Source: CAUPWF01 sp964367685
GTDB taxonomy: Bacteria; Bacillota; Clostridia; Lachnospirales; Lachnospiraceae
NCBI GenBank assembly: GCA_964367685.1
Contig: CAYIYM010000001.1
Span: 1 to 64,000 of the forward strand
Direction of reading: 5' to 3'
Length of the DNA: 64,000 nucleotides
The notes below the pieces were generated by a model. The model was not told the DNA's origin. It ran no database searches and saw only the letters and a program-made list of their open reading frames with translations. The position numbers and the translations under genes were made by a program. This document shows positions 60,478 to 64,000 of this stretch, piece after piece. Each line of letters opens with the position of its first letter. The first letter of the stretch is position 1.

Positions 60478-60711
60478 ATGAAAACAATTAGTATTTCTTT
60501 AAATTCAATTGATAAGGTAAAGTCTTTCGTTAACGAAATCACAAAATTCGACTGTGATTTTGATTTAGTGTCAGGAAGATATGTAATAGATGCAAAATCT
60601 ATTATGGGAATTTTCAGTTTAGATTTATCTAAGCCAATCGATCTTAATATCCATGCTGATGCAACATTAGATGAAGTATTAGCAGCTTTAGCTCCGTACA
60701 CAATCGGATAA
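60478..60711 (+). CDS. HPr-like protein lacking the phosphorylatable histidine
   Basis: 77 residues. The second half reads as HPr/Crh: 'GRYVIDAKSIMGIFSLDLS' keeps the S46-region motif KSIMG (Ser41 here) and the following amphipathic helix, and the closing 'ATLDEVLAALAPYTIG' fits. The first half lacks GLHARPA with catalytic His15 (LNSIDKVKSFVNEI instead), so it cannot carry PTS phosphate. Like Crh it might be regulatory, but whether HPr kinase acts on it is unknown. It is monocistronic, with its own promoter and terminator, on the strand opposite to its neighbours. Confidence 0.8.
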   Translation: MKTISISLNSIDKVKSFVNEITKFDCDFDLVSGRYVIDAKSIMGIFSLDLSKPIDLNIHADATLDEVLAALAPYTIG

Positions 60712-60723
60712 TAAAAAGACTTT

Positions 60724-60755
60724 AACACCCCACATTTTGTGGGGTGTTTTCTTTT
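60724..60755 (+). terminator. Rho-independent terminator of the HPr-like gene
   Basis: GC-rich stem AACACCCCACA with TGTGGGGTGTT around a three-base loop, followed by TTTTCTTTT. Confidence 0.93.
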
Positions 60756-60764
60756 CCCATAATA

Positions 60765-61949
60765 TTAAGCCTTTACATTAATCACTTCTACTGTTTGAAT
60801 TGCCGTTTCTAGTAGATTATCAATATTTTCCGCCAAGTATGTTTCTGATTTCTTAATGATCCCAATATTCGGCTTTGTTACTGGATGTTTTGCCACAAAA
60901 ATAGTGCAACAATCTTCAAATGGTAAAATCGATGTTTCAAATGTATCAATTTTAACAGCAATGTCAACAATGTCTTGTTTATCAAATCCAATTACTGGAC
61001 GATATACTGGCAGAGTACACACCTCATCTGTTGCCGCTAAACTCTGCATAGTTTGACTTGCTACCTGGCCGATACTCTCTCCTGTAATTAATCCAAGACA
61101 GCCGCTTTCTTTTGCAAAATGTTCTGCAATTTTCATCATATATCTTCTCATAATAATTGTTAATTCATCATGTGGACATTTGTCATAGATATATAATTGA
61201 ATATCTGTAAAATTTACAATATTTAACTTAATTGGACCAGCGTATTTCGACACTTGCTTCGCCAAATCAACAACTTTTTGCTTAGCACGCTCACTTGTAT
61301 ATGGAGGCGCATGGAAGTAAGTTGCCTCGAGTCTTACCCCTCGCTTCGCAATCATATATCCTGCAACAGGACTATCAATTCCGCCTGATAACAATAGCAT
61401 TGCACTTCCGTTTGTCCCAATTGGCATACCACCTGCGCCAGGAATAATTTTCGAATAAATATAGATTTTCTCACGTACCTCTACATTTAGCATAATCTCC
61501 GGTTTATGAACATCTACTTTTGCATTTGGAAATGCTTCAAGAATAACTTCTCCTAAATCACAATTAATTTCCATTGAATTTTTGGGATAGCTCTTTTTCC
61601 CTCTTCTAGCATTTACTTTAAATGTATATGCATTATCGCCATACATTTCACGCATATACTTCTCAACATCATCTCCAAGGCGCTCAAACCCATCATCATT
61701 TACTATTACAACTGGACAAATTCCCACTAAACCAAATACGCGTTGCAGACTCGCAACTGTTTCATCGTAGTCAAAATATCCTTCTGTATCTACATATACA
61801 CGCCCTTGAGATTTATGTACATGAAATGTTCCTTCAACATTCTTCAGCGTGTATCTAATCTGACGCACTAATGCATCTTCAAATATATATTTATTCTTCC
61901 CTTTTAATCCTATTTCTCCATATTTTAATAAAAATGATTGAAATTCCAT
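60765..61949 (-). CDS. thiI: tRNA 4-thiouridine synthase ThiI (no rhodanese domain)
   Basis: 394 residues: N-terminal ferredoxin-like and THUMP domains (about residues 60-165) and a PP-loop ATPase domain with LLLSGGIDSPVAGYM (SGGIDSP at 188-194). It adenylates U8 of tRNA for sulfur insertion. The C-terminal rhodanese of E. coli ThiI is absent, as is usual in Firmicutes; Cys346-Cys347 in FEDCCTIF correspond to the disulfide-forming cysteine region. The adjacent cysteine desulfurase probably delivers sulfur directly. Confidence 0.95.
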   Translation of the reverse strand: MEFQSFLLKYGEIGLKGKNKYIFEDALVRQIRYTLKNVEGTFHVHKSQGRVYVDTEGYFDYDETVASLQRVFGLVGICPVVIVNDDGFERLGDDVEKYMREMYGDNAYTFKVNARRGKKSYPKNSMEINCDLGEVILEAFPNAKVDVHKPEIMLNVEVREKIYIYSKIIPGAGGMPIGTNGSAMLLLSGGIDSPVAGYMIAKRGVRLEATYFHAPPYTSERAKQKVVDLAKQVSKYAGPIKLNIVNFTDIQLYIYDKCPHDELTIIMRRYMMKIAEHFAKESGCLGLITGESIGQVASQTMQSLAATDEVCTLPVYRPVIGFDKQDIVDIAVKIDTFETSILPFEDCCTIFVAKHPVTKPNIGIIKKSETYLAENIDNLLETAIQTVEVINVKA

Positions 61950-61999
61950 TCTTTCTCCTTTGTTTCCTTCACAAATAATTGTATTTATTCTTTGTTATT

Positions 62000-63154
62000 T
62001 TATCTTCTTGTGTATCTTCTCAATAATGGAACACAGCTATTTAATACTTCTAATGTATAATCAATTTCTTCTTTGGTCGTAAATTCACTAAAACTAAATC
62101 GAATGGTCGATTCTAGGAACTTCTGCTCTAATCCAATAGATTTAAGCACACCACTAATACCCGGATGGTTAGAAGCACACGCAGATCCTGCTGACACATA
62201 AATTCCTTTTTCTTCTAAAGCATGCAAAAGCACTTCACTTCTAACATTCTCAAAGCTCACACTTAAGATATGTGGGGCACTATTTTCACCAGTCGGAGTA
62301 TTAACTCTTACGCCTTCCATGGTCATTAATGCTTCTTGAAAATAATTACGTAAATCTCTCATTTTTTCAGTTTTTTTCTCTAAATTCCTATATATTTCTT
62401 TGGCAGCCACTGCAATTCCCGCAATTCCTGGTAGATTCTCTGTTCCAGAGCGAATGTTCTTTTGTTGCTCTCCTCCGAAAATAATGGGTTTTATTTTCAC
62501 TTTATGATCAATATATATTACTCCACTACCTTTAGGACCATGTATTTTGTGGCCACTAATCGTAAGCACATCCACACCGATTTTCTTTGGAAATATTCGA
62601 TATTTTCCAAATCCTTGGACTGCATCAACATGAAAAACAATATTTTTATTATATGTTTTCACTAACTGCACTGCTTCTTCAATTGGTTGAACTGATCCAA
62701 TTTCATTATTCACATGCATAATGGATACCAGAATAGTTTCATCGCAAAGAGCTTCTCTTAAATCTTCTAATTCAATTTGTCCATTACTGTTTACGGGTAA
62801 GAATGTTACACGGAATCCTTCTTCTTCTAAATGTAGCATACTATTTAATATAGCTGGATGTTCAATCGAAGTTGTAATCAAATGCTTTCCTGTCCTAACA
62901 TTTGCTTTAGCGACCCCAATAAGAGCCATATTATCTCCCTCTGTTCCACCTGATGTGAAATAGATTTCTTTTTCTTGAACTTTCAGAATATGTGAAAATA
63001 CTTCTTTTGCCTTTCGTACATATTGCTCCGCTTCTAGTCCCTTTTTGTGCACTGAAGACGGATTCCCATAATCTTCATACATTACTGTTCCTACAATATC
63101 ACAGACTTCTTTGTAACATCTAGTGGTAGCTGAATTATCTAAATACACTTCCAT
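62000..63154 (-). CDS. Cysteine desulfurase (NifZ/IscS-like), partner of ThiI
   Basis: 384 residues. PLP-binding Lys203 lies in TISGHKIHGPKGSG, catalytic Cys326 in SAGSACASNHP, and N-terminal VYLDNSATTRCYKEV is typical. The short active-site loop around Cys326 fits class I IscS/NifS enzymes. In Bacillus a dedicated desulfurase (NifZ) precedes thiI and supports s4U8 formation; the same order and orientation here (50 bases) suggest the same role. It follows rsmE by 21 bases, so it may share that transcript. Confidence 0.93.
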   Translation of the reverse strand: MEVYLDNSATTRCYKEVCDIVGTVMYEDYGNPSSVHKKGLEAEQYVRKAKEVFSHILKVQEKEIYFTSGGTEGDNMALIGVAKANVRTGKHLITTSIEHPAILNSMLHLEEEGFRVTFLPVNSNGQIELEDLREALCDETILVSIMHVNNEIGSVQPIEEAVQLVKTYNKNIVFHVDAVQGFGKYRIFPKKIGVDVLTISGHKIHGPKGSGVIYIDHKVKIKPIIFGGEQQKNIRSGTENLPGIAGIAVAAKEIYRNLEKKTEKMRDLRNYFQEALMTMEGVRVNTPTGENSAPHILSVSFENVRSEVLLHALEEKGIYVSAGSACASNHPGISGVLKSIGLEQKFLESTIRFSFSEFTTKEEIDYTLEVLNSCVPLLRRYTRR

Positions 63155-63175
63155 GATAATCTCCTATATATATTA

Positions 63176-63916
63176 TTATTTCCCTTCTAATTGAAACATC
63201 AATATTGCAAGTGTTGCAAGACCTGCTGTTTCTGTTCTTAAAATCCGTTTTCCAAGAGTAATCGGTGTTATCCCTTCTTCCAATGCCTCTTCAATTTCAT
63301 TTGCTTCAAACCCACCTTCTGGCCCTATGAATATCGCAACACTTTCACCTGTCTTCACTTGGTCAATCGCCTGTCTCGTTACATCCATTCTATCTGCTAA
63401 TTCATATGGTATCATCTTATGATTTATTGATTGTGCATAGTGGAATGCTTCTTTCAATGACATCACATTCTTCACATTCGGTATAATTCCTCGTGCAGAC
63501 TGTTTCGCTGCACTTTCTGAGATGCTATTCCATCGTTCTACTTTCTTCCCTTTTTTCTTGTCATCTAGTTTTACTACTGTACGTTTCGTAATAACAGGAA
63601 TGATCTCAAAAACCCCTAATTCTACAGCTTTTTGAATAATCAACTCCATTTTATCTGACTTTGGCAAACCTTGAAACAGAAATATTTTTGAGGGCAGTTC
63701 CGTATTCATTTCTAACTCTTCTTGAATTACAATAGAAATTGTTTCTTCTCCAAAACTCATAATTTCTCCAATATATTTTTTCCCACGTCCATCATTTAAT
63801 TCTAGCAGTTCTCCGATTTTCATACGGAGGACGTTTTTAATATGATTCACGTCAGCCCCTTTAATATATATATGATTTCCTTTTACTTGTTCTGGTTCAA
63901 CGAAAAAATGTTGCAT
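63176..63916 (-). CDS. rsmE: 16S rRNA (uracil(1498)-N3)-methyltransferase RsmE
   Basis: 246 residues: N-terminal PUA-like domain (MQHFFVEPEQVKGNHIYIKG) and a SPOUT methyltransferase domain with the knot motifs FIGPEGGFEANEIEEA and LGKRILRTETAGLA. It methylates N3 of U1498 in 16S rRNA. AAAGGAG precedes the ATG. It is 15 bases from the PrmA fragment upstream, the common prmA-rsmE order. Confidence 0.95.
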   Translation of the reverse strand: MQHFFVEPEQVKGNHIYIKGADVNHIKNVLRMKIGELLELNDGRGKKYIGEIMSFGEETISIVIQEELEMNTELPSKIFLFQGLPKSDKMELIIQKAVELGVFEIIPVITKRTVVKLDDKKKGKKVERWNSISESAAKQSARGIIPNVKNVMSLKEAFHYAQSINHKMIPYELADRMDVTRQAIDQVKTGESVAIFIGPEGGFEANEIEEALEEGITPITLGKRILRTETAGLATLAILMFQLEGK

Positions 63917-63931
63917 ATTATACTCCTTTGA

Positions 63932-64000
63932 TTAAACTCGTGCAGTAATCGAAACCCATTCACCTTGATAGGTAGTCTCTACTAATTCGAATCCCAATTC
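63932..64000 (-). CDS. prmA: Ribosomal protein L11 methyltransferase PrmA, C-terminal fragment
   Basis: 22 codons and a stop are visible before the window edge; the frame (minus strand) reads FELVETTYQGEWVSITARV, the C-terminal strand pair typical of PrmA. The order prmA-rsmE is widespread in Firmicutes and supports it. The rest lies beyond the window. Confidence 0.75.
   Translation of the reverse strand, partial: ELGFELVETTYQGEWVSITARV

Noticed and set aside
1..64000. tRNA, rRNA, transposase, integrase or prophage genes
   Set aside because: None recognised on either strand on reading; a tRNAscan and ISfinder run would be needed to exclude short or degraded copies.

Overview
The window is AT-rich, gene-dense chromosome of a low-GC Gram-positive anaerobe, most likely class Clostridia and probably Lachnospirales-like. 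The evidence is CodY, a perfect CIRCE/groESL locus, RNase J, IreB, Asp23, strong AGGAGG ribosome sites, several TTG/GTG starts, an A/V-type ATPase, and the clostridial order asp23-nusB-xseA-xseB-ispA-dxs-tlyA-nadK-argR-recN. No rRNA, tRNA, CRISPR array, insertion sequence or prophage gene was recognised. The first gene (AraC C-terminus) and the last (PrmA C-terminus) are cut by the window edges.

Layout. 0-4 kb: accessory genes (AraC fragment, three GNAT acetyltransferases, a GntP-type permease, a short-chain dehydrogenase). 3.9-13.9 kb, minus strand: one long, tightly packed purine/molybdenum operon. It holds a xanthine permease, a three-subunit xanthine-dehydrogenase-type molybdenum hydroxylase, a molybdopterin cytidylyltransferase-like protein, a THEP1-like NTPase, xanthine phosphoribosyltransferase, a ModE-type DNA-binding protein and a FecBCD/MolABC-type ABC importer that I infer carries molybdate or tungstate. 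14-22.5 kb: mostly single genes (2-hydroxyacid dehydrogenase, probable Mn2+ efflux CDF, Ntn-type amide hydrolase of the bile-salt-hydrolase family, EttA, DsrE-like, HxlR plus VOC protein, GGCT-like, lipoate-protein ligase).

22.5-31.5 kb: the conserved recN-to-asp23 run (DNA repair, arginine regulation, NAD kinase, rRNA methylation, isoprenoid precursors, exonuclease VII, NusB). The sporulation loci that flank this block in endospore formers (spoIIIA upstream, spoIVB-spo0A downstream) are not present at either end. 31.5-44.7 kb: prfC, a membrane-anchored amidase, guaB, a small membrane protein, groESL, and yifB-dprA-topA-codY plus small unknowns. 45-53.6 kb, plus strand: a complete nine-gene A/V-type ATPase operon (H-C-I-K-F-E-A-B-D) closed by a strong terminator. 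53.6-64 kb, mostly minus: a PHP phosphatase, RNA metabolism and tRNA/rRNA modification genes (U32/TrhP-like, TrmR-like, RNase J, MtaB, ThiI with its cysteine desulfurase, RsmE, PrmA), the ireB-ruvX-DUF1292 trio, and a small HPr-like protein on the plus strand that lacks the phosphorylatable histidine.

How it works together: the purine operon looks like a self-contained module that imports xanthine, either salvages it (Xpt) or interconverts it oxidatively (hydroxylase), and supplies metal and nucleotide cofactor to the hydroxylase. The 54-64 kb end is an RNA-modification neighbourhood in which the cysteine desulfurase probably feeds sulfur to ThiI. The best candidates for something undescribed are the composition of the purine/molybdenum operon, its leader and intercistronic structures, the symmetric regulatory region at 15.2 kb, the four-copy 15-bp repeat upstream of guaB, and several small conserved-looking unknowns.
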